Part shown: one piece after another, positions 42,720 through 51,045 of the stretch
Numbering within the stretch: position 1 is the stretch's first letter
Layout: each line of letters starts with the position of its first letter
Source: Streptomyces sp. WM6386
GTDB lineage: Bacteria; Actinomycetota; Actinomycetes; Streptomycetales; Streptomycetaceae
NCBI RefSeq assembly: GCF_000972385.1
Contig: NZ_JXTE01000021.1
Coordinates: 1 to 64,000, forward strand
Direction of reading: 5' to 3'
Length of the DNA stretch: 64,000 nucleotides
The notes under the pieces: generated by a model
What the model was told of the DNA's origin: nothing
Seen by the model: the letters and a program-made list of their open reading frames with translations, nothing else
Databases searched by the model: none
Translations under genes and position numbers: made by a program

Positions 42720-43292
42720 TGGTCCTGGCACCCCCTCAACGGGTTCGTCGAAGTCCGTTCCGGCACCGCACCCCGAGGGACGCCGAGTCGGCCGGTCCTG
42801 TGAACCGTGTGCTGCCTGCCCTGTCTGACGTGCCTGCTGTCGTGCCGCCCCCTCCCTGAAGCGCACGTTCCGCCCGACGTGTCACCCGAAGGCTATCGAA
42901 AGCCCATTCGAGAATGCGGTTTCCGCCGACAACACCCCTCGTTTGAGTGACCTTGTTCAGGGATTGATCGTCGGCGCCGAGGGGAGATCTTCAGCGGGAG
43001 GCGGACCGGCCGGGGAAACCGGTCCGAGGGGAATGACCCTGGGAGCTCGGGGCTCCGGGTCAGCACAGGGGAGGACAGGCCCCGGCGCCACATGGCGCCG
43101 GGGCCCTCCACACGTCTGCGGCACATCCTCCCCGCCCCCTCAGGTCATATGCCTCACGCGACAGCCTCGCACGCGGGGCGTCCGAGCGCTGCGATTCGGC
43201 ACAGTGAATCTTGGAATCGACGAGATCACCGGGATGCCACAACTGCCTCTGATGTCCCGGCAGTTGAACACCCGACAGAAGGTGTACGACAG
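42720..43292. other. Intergenic region with three hairpins (43003-43105)
   Basis: 573 bp between dmdR1 and the alpha/beta hydrolase. Three stems follow each other: GGACCGG/CCGGTCC (43003-43009, 43019-43025); TGACCC..GGAGC / GCTCC GGGTCA (43034-43062); GGCCCCGGCGCC/GGCGCCGGGGCC with an ACAT loop (43078-43105, 12 bp, perfect). The last could end dmdR1 transcripts. The group could be a structured leader or small RNA. An open frame antisense to dmdR1 begins here (see findings). Confidence 0.55.
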
Positions 43293-43985
43293 TCAGCGCT
43301 TGGCGACGAACACATGCGAGGCGACGTCCGACTCCAGCTCGGCCGCCTCACCCCCGCTGCCCACCAGCACCCCGCCGGCCGACTCCGTCACGCTCACCAC
43401 CGAACCGGGCTGCACACCCGCCCGGCGCAGCGTGTACATCAGCTGCGCGTCGGTCTGGATCGGCTCGCCGATACGCCGGACGACGACTGTCTTGCCCTCC
43501 AGCCCCGGGTCCAGGTCGGCCAGCGACACCATGCCCTCGTCCAGGAACGGGTCGGCGCCGTCCTTCTCGCCGAGCTCCTCCAGACCGGGGATGGGATTGC
43601 CGTACGGCGACTCGGTGGGATGGCGGAGCAGCTCGAGCACCCTCCGCTCCACGGCTTCGCTCATCACATGCTCCCAGCGACACGCCTCGGCGTGCACCTG
43701 CTCCCACTCCAGCCCGATGACGTCGACGAGCAGGCATTCCGCGAGCCGGTGCTTGCGCATCACGCGCGTCGCCAGCCGACGCCCCTCGTCGGTCAGCTCC
43801 AGGTGCCGGTCGCTCGCCACGGACACCAGCCCGTCGCGCTCCATCCGCGCCACCGTCTGGCTGACGGTCGGCCCGCTCTGGTCGAGCCGCTCGGCGATCC
43901 GGGCGCGCATGGGGACCACACCTTCCTCCTCCAGCTCGAGGATGGTGCGGAGATACATCTCCGTGGTGTCGATCAGTCCGGACAT
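43293..43985 (-). CDS. dmdR1: DtxR/IdeR-type iron regulator (DmdR1-like)
   Basis: 230 residues. N-terminal winged helix (MSGLIDTTEMYLRTILELEEEGVVPMRARIAERLDQSGPTVSQTVARMERDGLV), dimer/metal domain with LAECLLVDVIGLEWEQVHAEACRWEHVMSEAVERRVLELL (Cys-His-Glu ligands: EAC, EHVMSE) and a C-terminal SH3-like domain. Represses siderophore and other iron genes with Fe(II). Length and sequence match Streptomyces DmdR1. A dre site lies upstream toward the divergent SIS gene. Confidence 0.9.
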   Translation of the reverse strand: MSGLIDTTEMYLRTILELEEEGVVPMRARIAERLDQSGPTVSQTVARMERDGLVSVASDRHLELTDEGRRLATRVMRKHRLAECLLVDVIGLEWEQVHAEACRWEHVMSEAVERRVLELLRHPTESPYGNPIPGLEELGEKDGADPFLDEGMVSLADLDPGLEGKTVVVRRIGEPIQTDAQLMYTLRRAGVQPGSVVSVTESAGGVLVGSGGEAAELESDVASHVFVAKR

Positions 43986-44279
43986 ACGTGCCCCTCGATG
44001 AGATCTGCCGGAAGCGCAACGACTTCGCGGCGCGTGCGCTGGCCCTGGCTTCAATTCTGACGCATAGCACTGACAACCGTGCCGCGCCGGTGAAACGAGC
44101 TGGTTTCGGCAGCGATCCGAGGCGCGCTCCGGGGCCGGGCGGGGGCTGTCCGGGGACCGCGCGGGGGGCTGTACGGCGGTGCGGCGGGCTTGGTGTCGGC
44201 GATCCGATGGCGTCGGTGCCGGGCGGAGGCGGGTTCGCGCACGGGCCGTGACGGCTCGGCCCCGCCGTATTGACACCGC

Positions 44280-44295
44280 AGTGGTCCAGACCGCA
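44280..44295. promoter_or_regulatory. Candidate DasR-responsive element (dre)
   Basis: AGTGGTCCAGACCGCA matches 13 of 16 positions of the dre consensus (AGTGGTCTAGACCACT). It starts 5 bp after a TTGACA hexamer (44270-44275), so DasR would overlap this promoter. It lies between dmdR1 and the SIS gene; DasR control of dmdR1 has been reported in Streptomyces. Confidence 0.6.
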
Positions 44296-44332
44296 CGGTG
44301 ATCCGCGACACAGCCGACCCGAAGGGGCCCGT

Positions 44333-45088
44333 ATGAGCGACGGCACGCCCGCCGACCGGTTCTTCGACGCTGCGATCGGCCTGCTGCAGCGGGTCCGCGA
44401 GGAGGAGGCCGAGCACATCGACGCGGCCGGGGCGCTCCTCGCCGACACCGTCGCCGCCGGGGGCCGGCTGTTCGCCTTCGGCGCCGGGCACTCCTCGCTC
44501 GCCGCGCAGGACGTCGTCTACCGCGCCGGCGGCCTCGCGCTGATGAACCTGCTCACCGTCCCCGGTGTCGTCGGCGTCGACGTCATGCCCGCCACGCTCG
44601 GCTCCGCCCTGGAGCGCGTCGATGGCCTCGCGACCGCCGTCCTCGACTCCTCCCCGCTCCGCGCGGGCGACACCCTCGTGATCATCTCCCTCTCCGGCCG
44701 TAACGCCCTACCCGTCGAGATGGCGATGAGCGCACGCGCGCGTGGCGTGAAAGTCATCGGCGTGACCTCGGTGGCGTACGCCACCGAGACGACCCCCCGC
44801 CACTCCTCCGGCACCTACCTCAAGGACCACTGCGACGTCGTCCTCGACTCCAAGATCGCCATCGGCGACGCGGAACTTACCCTCGACACCGTCCCCGCCC
44901 CCTTCGCCCCCGCCTCCACGGTCGTCACCTCGGCACTCCTCCAGGCCGCCGTGGCCACGGCTGCGGCCGGCCTGGCGGCACGGGGCATCGAGCCGCCGAT
45001 GCTGCGGTCGGGGAACGTGGACGGGGGGCTGGCGTGGAACGCGCGGGTGTTCGAGGAGTACGGGGACCGGATCTTCTACCGGCAATAG
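44333..45088 (+). CDS. SIS-domain sugar-phosphate isomerase-like protein
   Basis: 251 residues. LADTVAAGGRLFAFGAGHSSLAAQDVVYRAGGLALMNLL, GDTLVIISLSGRNALPVEMAMSARARGVKVIGVTS and the AGxHSS / SxSGxN phosphate loop mark the SIS domain of sugar-phosphate isomerases. AAGGGG precedes ATG 44333. The dre site upstream suggests amino-sugar regulation. Possible N-acetylglucosamine-6-phosphate link is inferred. Confidence 0.85.
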   Translation: MSDGTPADRFFDAAIGLLQRVREEEAEHIDAAGALLADTVAAGGRLFAFGAGHSSLAAQDVVYRAGGLALMNLLTVPGVVGVDVMPATLGSALERVDGLATAVLDSSPLRAGDTLVIISLSGRNALPVEMAMSARARGVKVIGVTSVAYATETTPRHSSGTYLKDHCDVVLDSKIAIGDAELTLDTVPAPFAPASTVVTSALLQAAVATAAAGLAARGIEPPMLRSGNVDGGLAWNARVFEEYGDRIFYRQ

Positions 45089-45094
45089 AGCCCC

Positions 45095-46006
45095 TCAGAG
45101 CTTGCTCGTCCGCCCCTCCTCGAAGTAGTGCCCGTCCGCCAGGTCCGCGAGCAGCCCCGCCTCCTCCGGCTTCCAACCCAGCCGCTGCTGCGTGAGGGTG
45201 CTGGACGCCCGCAGGCTCAGGGAGACGAAGTGGCCGATCCAGCCGAAGTGGGCGGCGGCTTCGGCGTGGGGTATCCGGACGACCGGGAGGTCCAGTCCGT
45301 GGCCTATGGCGGTCGCTATGGCGTGGAGAGGCACGCCCTCGTCGCCGATCGCGTGCAGGCGGACGCCCGCCGGGGCCTTCTCCAGGGCCAGCCGGAACAG
45401 GCGGGCCGCGTCGAGGCGGTGGACGGCGGGCCAGTGGTTCGCGCCGTCGCCGACCATGGCCGACATGCCCCGGTCGCGGGCGATGTCGATCAGCTGGGGG
45501 ACGAAGGCGCCGTCGCCGCGGCCGTGGACGGACGGGGGGAGGCGGACGAGCGTGGCGCGTACGCCGCGTTCGGCGAGGGCGAGGGTGGCCTCCTCGGAGG
45601 GGACGCGGAAGGGTGCCACGGATGCCGGGTCGGCCGGGTCCTCCTCCGTGGCGTACGTGCCCGGCGGGACCAGGAACACCGAGGTCGTCACAAGGGGTTT
45701 GCCGGTGCCTTCGAGTGCCGCGCCCATCGCCTGGATGGCGTGCAGGTCGATCGCGCCCGAGGCGGCGATGTCGGAGAAGTCGTGCTTGAAGGCCGTGTGG
45801 ATGACGCCGTCCGCCGCCGCGGCGCCACGGCGAAGGCTGTCGAGGTCGTCGAGGTCGCCGCGGTGCACCTCGGCCCCGGCGGCCGTCAGCGCCGCGGCGG
45901 AGGAGTCGGAGCGGGCGAGGCCCACGACCTCGTGTCCCGCGTCGATGAGTTCGCGCACGACGGCGGAACCGACGAACCCGCTGCCTCCGGTGACGAAAAC
46001 GCGCAT
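45095..46006 (-). CDS. NAD(P)-dependent epimerase/dehydratase (extended SDR)
   Basis: 303 residues. VTGGSGFVGSAVVRELIDAGHEVVGLARSD opens with the Rossmann motif (TGGSGFVG), then RGDLDDLDSL, GVIHTAFKHDF and a catalytic-region TTSVFLVPPGTY. The usual YxxxK is not clear (RVPSEEATLALAERG region), as in atypical SDRs. GGAGG before ATG 46006. Divergent from the LysR gene, which may control it. Confidence 0.85.
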   Translation of the reverse strand: MRVFVTGGSGFVGSAVVRELIDAGHEVVGLARSDSSAAALTAAGAEVHRGDLDDLDSLRRGAAAADGVIHTAFKHDFSDIAASGAIDLHAIQAMGAALEGTGKPLVTTSVFLVPPGTYATEEDPADPASVAPFRVPSEEATLALAERGVRATLVRLPPSVHGRGDGAFVPQLIDIARDRGMSAMVGDGANHWPAVHRLDAARLFRLALEKAPAGVRLHAIGDEGVPLHAIATAIGHGLDLPVVRIPHAEAAAHFGWIGHFVSLSLRASSTLTQQRLGWKPEEAGLLADLADGHYFEEGRTSKL

Positions 46007-46146
46007 GGTGATGCCTCCGAACAGAGGGATGGTGTCTGGGGTGCCCTCATCGTCCGGAGCAGGTGCCGTCCGCGTCCAAAGCCTGTTTCTCATCGGGCAA
46101 TACGGTTTGGGCATCACCGCAGTTCAAGCCTGAGTAGGCTCCCCAT

Positions 46147-47079
46147 ATGACCGACCTCGACCTCCGCCTGGTCCGGTACTTCACGGTCGTCGCCGAGCAT
46201 CGGCACTTCGGCCGCGCGGCCACGGCCCTGCACATCACCCAGCCGTCACTGAGCCGGCAGGTGCAGCGGCTGGAGCGGCAGCTGGGCGCCCGACTCCTCG
46301 ACCGGACCCCGCAGGGGACGCGGCTGACGGAGGCGGGGGAGGTCTTCCTGCCCCATGCCGAAGCGCTGCTCCGCGCGGCGGCGCAGGCGGCCACACACGC
46401 GCGTGCCGCCGCCCGGCCGAACCGCATGACGGTCGGCTTCACGTCGGGCCTCATCGTCACTCCGGCCGTACGGGCGGTTCGCCACCGCTACCCGGACGCC
46501 GACGTGCAGACCACACACCTGAACTGGGGCGACGTATGCGAGGCCCTCCTCGACCACCGGGTCGACGCGGTGGTGACCCGGCTGCCGTTCCCCACCGACG
46601 GCCTGCATGTGACGGTCCTCTACGACGAGCCGCGTGTCCTCGTCGTCCCGCTGGACCATCGGCTGGCCGGCAAGGACTCCGTCACCCTCGACGACATCGC
46701 CGACGAGCCGCTGCCCCGGACGGCTGATCCGGTGCGCAGCGCCTTCTGGCGGTTCGAGCCCCGGCCGGACGGGCGCCCGGCACCCGACGGGCCGCTCATC
46801 GAGGCGATCGAGGACAAACTGGAACTCGTCGCCGCCGGCGAGACCCTGGCGGTCTCCGTCGTCTCCGTCGGGAGGGCCCTGCGCCACGATCTCACCACGG
46901 TCCCCCTGGACGGCGTCGAGCCGAGCCACGTCGTCGTCGCGACCCGGGCCGGGGACCGCGGCCGTGTGGTGACAGCCTTCCGCAAGGCGGCGAGGGAGCA
47001 GCTCACGGCCCCGACATCGCAATGGACGGATCAACGGCGCGACTCCTGGCGTTCGTCCCATGACAGAGATCGAGATTGA
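46147..47079 (+). CDS. LysR-family transcriptional regulator
   Basis: 310 residues. The N-terminal winged HTH (LRLVRYFTVVAEHRHFGRAATALHITQPSLSRQVQRLERQLGARLLDRT) is followed by a substrate-binding periplasmic-like domain (MTVGFTSGLIVTPAVRAVR). Divergent from the epimerase at 46006, 140 bp apart, the classic LysR layout, so it probably controls that gene. Inducer unknown. Confidence 0.9.
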   Translation: MTDLDLRLVRYFTVVAEHRHFGRAATALHITQPSLSRQVQRLERQLGARLLDRTPQGTRLTEAGEVFLPHAEALLRAAAQAATHARAAARPNRMTVGFTSGLIVTPAVRAVRHRYPDADVQTTHLNWGDVCEALLDHRVDAVVTRLPFPTDGLHVTVLYDEPRVLVVPLDHRLAGKDSVTLDDIADEPLPRTADPVRSAFWRFEPRPDGRPAPDGPLIEAIEDKLELVAAGETLAVSVVSVGRALRHDLTTVPLDGVEPSHVVVATRAGDRGRVVTAFRKAAREQLTAPTSQWTDQRRDSWRSSHDRDRD

Positions 47080-47099
47080 GGTGTACGCGCGGCGGGGAA

Positions 47100-47552
47100 G
47101 TGGATCTCGTGTCTGATGTTCGAATAGAGCCCGCCGTGGGCGACGCCATGCTGGAGCAGTGGCGATACGTCCACAACGTGATCGTTCCGGCCGACGAGCT
47201 GGACCTCGCCACGGTGCGGGAGCGCGGCGCGCGGTACCGGCTGGAGAACGCGTACGTCGATGACGTGCTCGTCGGCTGCTCCACGGTGCGGCCCCCGGAG
47301 GGCGGGGCGGCGACGGTCATCGCGCGCGTGCTGCCCGAGCACCGGCGGCAGGGGGTCGGGACGGCGCTGTACGAGAACGGGCTCGCCCACGCACGCGTGC
47401 TGGGCGCCACCACGATCGAGACCTGTGTCCTGGCCGTCAACGAGGACGGTCTGCGCTTCGCCGAGAAGCACGGATTCACCGAGGTCGAACGCTATGTGCT
47501 GCCGCCCGAGACCGACCTGTGGGTCGACCTCCGGCTGGATCGGGCACCGTAG
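47100..47552 (+). CDS. GNAT family N-acetyltransferase
   Basis: About 150 residues. VRIEPAVGDAMLEQWRYVHNVIVPADEL, ATVIARVLPEHRRQGVGTALYENGLAHARVLGA (acetyl-CoA loop R-x-x-G-x-G/A) and FAEKHGFTEVERY. A small single GNAT domain. GTG 47100 has GGGGAA upstream; GTG 47109 is possible. Follows the LysR gene in the same direction. Confidence 0.85.
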   Translation: MDLVSDVRIEPAVGDAMLEQWRYVHNVIVPADELDLATVRERGARYRLENAYVDDVLVGCSTVRPPEGGAATVIARVLPEHRRQGVGTALYENGLAHARVLGATTIETCVLAVNEDGLRFAEKHGFTEVERYVLPPETDLWVDLRLDRAP

Positions 47553-47685
47553 AGACAGAAGCGGCGTACAACGATTCCCCCAACTTGCGGGAACCCGGTG
47601 TGTGCTGCGTCACGTTCCAGTTAGATGATTGCAAGTGAGCGAACCGACGTGCCGTACGGACGGACGCAGCCTGCAGGGGGTCCAG

Positions 47686-49068
47686 GTGAGTGCTTCGCGG
47701 CGTAGTGGGACCACCGACGAGCTGGGGCCGAACGAGCCCGAACAGCCCGACGGCGCGGATCTGCTCGCCGCCCTGCTCGACGGCATGGACGCGGCACTGT
47801 GTGCCTTCGACGCCGACGGCGTCGTCACCCACTGGAACCGCGAGGCCGAACGGATCCTGGGCTGGACCGCGGCGGAGGCGGTGGGGCGTCAGGGGTTCGC
47901 CGGGTGGGCGGTGCGCAGCGCGGACGCCCAGGAGGTCGAGGGGTGGCTGCTGTCCGCCATGCGGGCTCCCGGGCGGCAGGTGCACGAGTTCGCCCTGCTG
48001 ACCAAGGAGGGCGGGCGGGTCCTCGTACGGACCCAGTCGGCCGCCGTACGCGGACCCGACGGGAAGCCGGCCGGGGTGTACTGCGCCTTCAGCGAGGTGC
48101 ACGCGCAGATCGACCTGGAGCGGTCGATCGCGCTGAGCGAGGCCCTGTTCGACGACGCCAGCTGGGGTGTCGTGCTGGTCGACGCCGATCTACGGCCGGC
48201 CGTGGTCAACGCGCACGCGGCCCGGGCCCTCGGTGTCGGCCGTACGTCCGTCCTGGGCCGACCCCTCGGGGAGCTGCTCGCGCAGGGCGTGGAGGAGCTG
48301 GAGAGCGCCCTCACCCATGTGCTGGCCGAGGGCGCGCCGCCCGCACCCGCCGAGATCTGGGTGAGCGTACGCACACCCGAGGGCGATCAGCGGCGCTGCT
48401 GGCGCTGCGGCTTCGTACGCCTGGCCTCGCCGCTCGCCGAGGAGCCGGTGCCGCTGGGCGTCGGATGGCTCTTCAACGACGTCACCGAGGCCAAGCAGGC
48501 CGAGCAGGAAGCGTCCCTGCTCCGCTTCCGCACCAACCAGCTGCACCGCGCGGCCCGCGCCGCCGCCGAGTGCGAGGACCCGGCCGAGGCCGCCACGATC
48601 CACCTCGACTTCGCCCTCGCCGGCTTCGCCGACCACGCGCTCATCGACCGGGTGGCGGGGGAACCGGCCGCCGAGTCGGACACACCGGTACGGCTGGTAC
48701 GGGTCGCCTCGACGCCTTCCGGGGCGCCCGGCCCGAGCCTGCTGACCGGACAGGCCGGATTGCCCGTGCGCTACGCCGAGGGACATCCGGCGCTCCAGTG
48801 CGTGGACCGTACGGGCGCCGTACGGGCCAGCGTGGGGGCGGTACCGCCCGAGAAGGCACGGGAGTGGGCCCTGGCCCGGCAGTGGCCGGGAGACGCCGTA
48901 CACGCGCTGTGCGCGGTCCTGCGGAGCCGGGGGCGGACGCTCGGGGTCGTGACGTTCCTGCGGGGGGCCGGGCGCAGCCAGTTCGAGCGGTCCGACGCGG
49001 TGTACGCGGAGGACGTGGCGGTGCGGATCGCTTCGGCGCTGGATCTGGCGGGGGCTCTACGCCGGTGA
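47686..49068 (+). CDS. PAS/GAF sensor protein
   Basis: About 460 residues. A PAS domain (LLAALLDGMDAALCAFDADGVVTHWNREAERILGWTAAEAVGRQGF), a second PAS-like segment (FDDASWGVVLVDADLRPAVVNAHAARALGVGRTSVLGRPLGELL), then a C-terminal GAF-like region (LRFRTNQLHRAARAAAECEDPAEAATIHLDFALAGFADHALIDRV; ALARQWPGDAVHALCAVLRSRGRTLGVVTFLR). It has no kinase or PP2C effector, unlike related RsbP-type proteins. GTG 47686 follows GGGGG; the frame is open back to 47629. Confidence 0.8.
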   Translation: MSASRRSGTTDELGPNEPEQPDGADLLAALLDGMDAALCAFDADGVVTHWNREAERILGWTAAEAVGRQGFAGWAVRSADAQEVEGWLLSAMRAPGRQVHEFALLTKEGGRVLVRTQSAAVRGPDGKPAGVYCAFSEVHAQIDLERSIALSEALFDDASWGVVLVDADLRPAVVNAHAARALGVGRTSVLGRPLGELLAQGVEELESALTHVLAEGAPPAPAEIWVSVRTPEGDQRRCWRCGFVRLASPLAEEPVPLGVGWLFNDVTEAKQAEQEASLLRFRTNQLHRAARAAAECEDPAEAATIHLDFALAGFADHALIDRVAGEPAAESDTPVRLVRVASTPSGAPGPSLLTGQAGLPVRYAEGHPALQCVDRTGAVRASVGAVPPEKAREWALARQWPGDAVHALCAVLRSRGRTLGVVTFLRGAGRSQFERSDAVYAEDVAVRIASALDLAGALRR

Positions 49069-49232
49069 GGTGAGCGTCGGTTCGGTGGGGCGAGGCTGAC
49101 GTGCTTCCTGTAGCAGCAAGATCGGTTGCGCGTTCGAGGATTTGGGGTTCTTCGCACGAATGAGCGCAGCTCGTCCGCATATACCTCCTGGACGGATCTT
49201 GGTTAGTAATTTCGGTCCTGTACTTCAGAGAG

Positions 49233-49550
49233 GAGGTCAGTCGCTCCCCGACCGCAAGGTCGTCGGCTGACCAGCCCAAGTCATCGCGATCCGAGAGGTC
49301 AGGGAGGTGCCCCGATGACTACGTTTCCTGCAGGCGAGCAGACCCACCAGGCTGTGCTTTGTCAGCAGCCTGCTCTGGAATCCGTGGGAGCAGACACCCC
49401 TGGGAGCAGGGACGAAACGGCTCACGGACACCCCGCCATCGCGCGGGGCACCGGCAGGGAACATGGGCGAGGGGAGACCGACGGGCCCGGCACCGAAGCC
49501 CGTCGGCGTCACGCCAAGGCAGAGAACGGGAGCGGTGACGCTCCTGCGCA
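49233..49550 (+). ncRNA. Predicted omega-RNA of the IscB element
   Basis: Strongly structured, as expected for an IscB guide-RNA scaffold 5' of the gene. Hairpins: outer GGTCAG (49235-49240)/CTGACC (49267-49272), enclosing CGACC-GCAA-GGTCG (GNRA tetraloop, 49249-49262); CCCTG-GGAG-CAGGG (49398-49411); CCCCGC/GCGGGG (49431-49448); CCGACGGGC/GCCCGTCGG, 9 perfect pairs (49478-49506); and GGAGCG-GTGA-CGCTCC (GNRA, 49529-49544). In known IscB systems the guide is the ~16 nt directly 5' of the scaffold, here about 49205-49232. The boundaries are estimates. Confidence 0.65.
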
Positions 49551-50949
49551 AGACGAGTCGTACACGGGTGGTGTCGGCGCGAGCAGGGTTTTCGTCCTCT
49601 CCAAGGACGGGCAGCCGCTCATGCCCTGCCACCCGGCCCGCGCCCGCGAACTCCTGGGCAAGGGAAGGGCGGTTGTCGCCCGGCAAGTGCCTTTCACCAT
49701 CCGGCTGAAGGACCGCACGTTCGCCGAGTCGGAAGTCGACGGCGTACAACTGCGCATCGACCCGGGCTCCAAAGGCACGGGCCTCGCTCTCACCGACGAG
49801 AAGAAGGAAGTCGACGGACAAGGCGCCGTAATCACCGTCAGGCGAGGGCTGATCTCGGTCGAACTCCAGCACCGTGGCGACCAGATCCACCTGTGCATGC
49901 AACAGCGCGCCGGTTACCGACATAGACGGCGCTCCGCCAACTGCCGTTACCGAGCACCACGCTCGAACAACCGAACTCGCCCCACAGGGTGGCTCCCACC
50001 CTCCTTACGCCACCGCGTCGACACCACCGCCTCCTGGACAGCCCGGCTGTGCCGCTACGCGCCGATCGCCGAGATCCACCTAGAAAGCGTCGCCTTCGAC
50101 ACCCACGCCATGAGCGCGGGCCGAGCCCTCACCGCGGTGGAGTACCAGCAAGGAACCCTGGCCGGTACCGAAACCCGGGCCTACCTACACGCCAAGTGGA
50201 ACAGCGCCTGCGCCTACTGCGGCGCAACCGGCGTACCCCTGAACATCGATCACGTCAGACCACGCAGCCGAGGGGGCTCGAACCGCATCTCCAACCTCGT
50301 CCTGGCCTGTGTCCCCTGCAACAAGGTCAAGGGCAACACCCCCGTCGAAGCCTTCCTCGCCCACCAACCCGACCGCCTCACAAAGATCCTCCAGCAAGCA
50401 AAAACCCCGCTCCATGACGCAGCCGCCATGAACGCGACCCGCTGGCAGCTCACGGAAGCGCTGAGTGGCCTCGGCCGCCCGGTTCACACTTGGTCGGGCG
50501 GCCGTACGAAGTGGAACCGCAGTGCCATGGGGCTGGCCAAGACCCACACCTTGGACGCGCTCTCTGTCGGGCGTCTGGACCACGAGAGTGGCGACACAAT
50601 CGTGCGCTTCCCCGCGCAGATTCTCCTCGCCAAAGCGGCTGGGCGCGGCTCATACTCTCGTACCACGCCGGACCGATTCGGCTTCCCTCGCCTGCGGCGG
50701 GCTCGCGTCAAGCAACACTTCGGGTACGTCACAGGAGATCTCGTACGAGCCACCATGCCCACCGGGAAGTGGGCGGGCACCTGGACCGGCCGTATCTCGG
50801 TGCGGGCCAGAGGGCAGCACAGCCTCACAACGCCGGAGGGACGGATCAACGTCTCCTACTGGAATCTGCGGCTGCTGCAACGCGGCGACGGATACGGCTA
50901 CAGCGTCCGTGCCGAAGGGACACCGTCAACATCCCGGAAAATCGGTTGA
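49315..50949 (+). CDS. iscB: IscB RNA-guided nuclease (RuvC-HNH)
   Basis: 544 residues. Domains: PLMP motif (VLSKDGQPLMPCHPARARELLGKG, about 95-120), RuvC-I LRIDPGSKGTGLAL (D149), arginine-rich bridge helix QQRAGYRHRRRSANCRYR, RuvC-II EIHLESVAFD (E257), HNH CAYCGATGVPLNIDHVRPRSRGGSNRISNLVLACVPCNKVKGN (H313) and RuvC-III KTHTLDALSVG (H411, D414). All catalytic residues are present, so both nicking domains look intact. GGGAGGTG precedes ATG 49315, but the first ~90 residues overlap the predicted omega-RNA and look non-protein-like. There is no tnpA in the window. Confidence 0.95.
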   Translation: MTTFPAGEQTHQAVLCQQPALESVGADTPGSRDETAHGHPAIARGTGREHGRGETDGPGTEARRRHAKAENGSGDAPAQDESYTGGVGASRVFVLSKDGQPLMPCHPARARELLGKGRAVVARQVPFTIRLKDRTFAESEVDGVQLRIDPGSKGTGLALTDEKKEVDGQGAVITVRRGLISVELQHRGDQIHLCMQQRAGYRHRRRSANCRYRAPRSNNRTRPTGWLPPSLRHRVDTTASWTARLCRYAPIAEIHLESVAFDTHAMSAGRALTAVEYQQGTLAGTETRAYLHAKWNSACAYCGATGVPLNIDHVRPRSRGGSNRISNLVLACVPCNKVKGNTPVEAFLAHQPDRLTKILQQAKTPLHDAAAMNATRWQLTEALSGLGRPVHTWSGGRTKWNRSAMGLAKTHTLDALSVGRLDHESGDTIVRFPAQILLAKAAGRGSYSRTTPDRFGFPRLRRARVKQHFGYVTGDLVRATMPTGKWAGTWTGRISVRARGQHSLTTPEGRINVSYWNLRLLQRGDGYGYSVRAEGTPSTSRKIG

Positions 50950-50962
50950 TCGGTCGCCGATC
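50948..50962 (+). repeat. Hairpin at iscB stop (possible element right end)
   Basis: GATCGG-TCG-CCGATC overlaps the iscB stop codon. It could be the transcription stop or right-end hairpin of the element. Confidence 0.45.
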
Positions 50963-51006
50963 GCTTCCTAGTGTGTGCCTCACGCCGAGAGGAGGTGATC
51001 GGGTAC

Positions 51007-51045
51007 ATGAGTGAAACCCGGACGCGCGAGGTGGCTGCGGGCTAG
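51007..51045 (+). CDS. Possible 12-residue leader ORF
   Basis: MSETRTREVAAG. GGAGGTGATC (50991-51000), complementary to the 16S 3' end over ten bases, lies six bases before ATG 51007. A hairpin GCGGGC-TAGCG-GCCCGC (51037-51053) contains the stop codon. The arrangement resembles a leader peptide, but the peptide itself is not recognised. Confidence 0.3.
   Translation: MSETRTREVAAG

Noticed and set aside
49315..49590. N-terminal 90 residues of IscB as an extra protein domain
   Set aside because: The composition is odd and the DNA is packed with hairpins, so it is better explained as guide-RNA scaffold.
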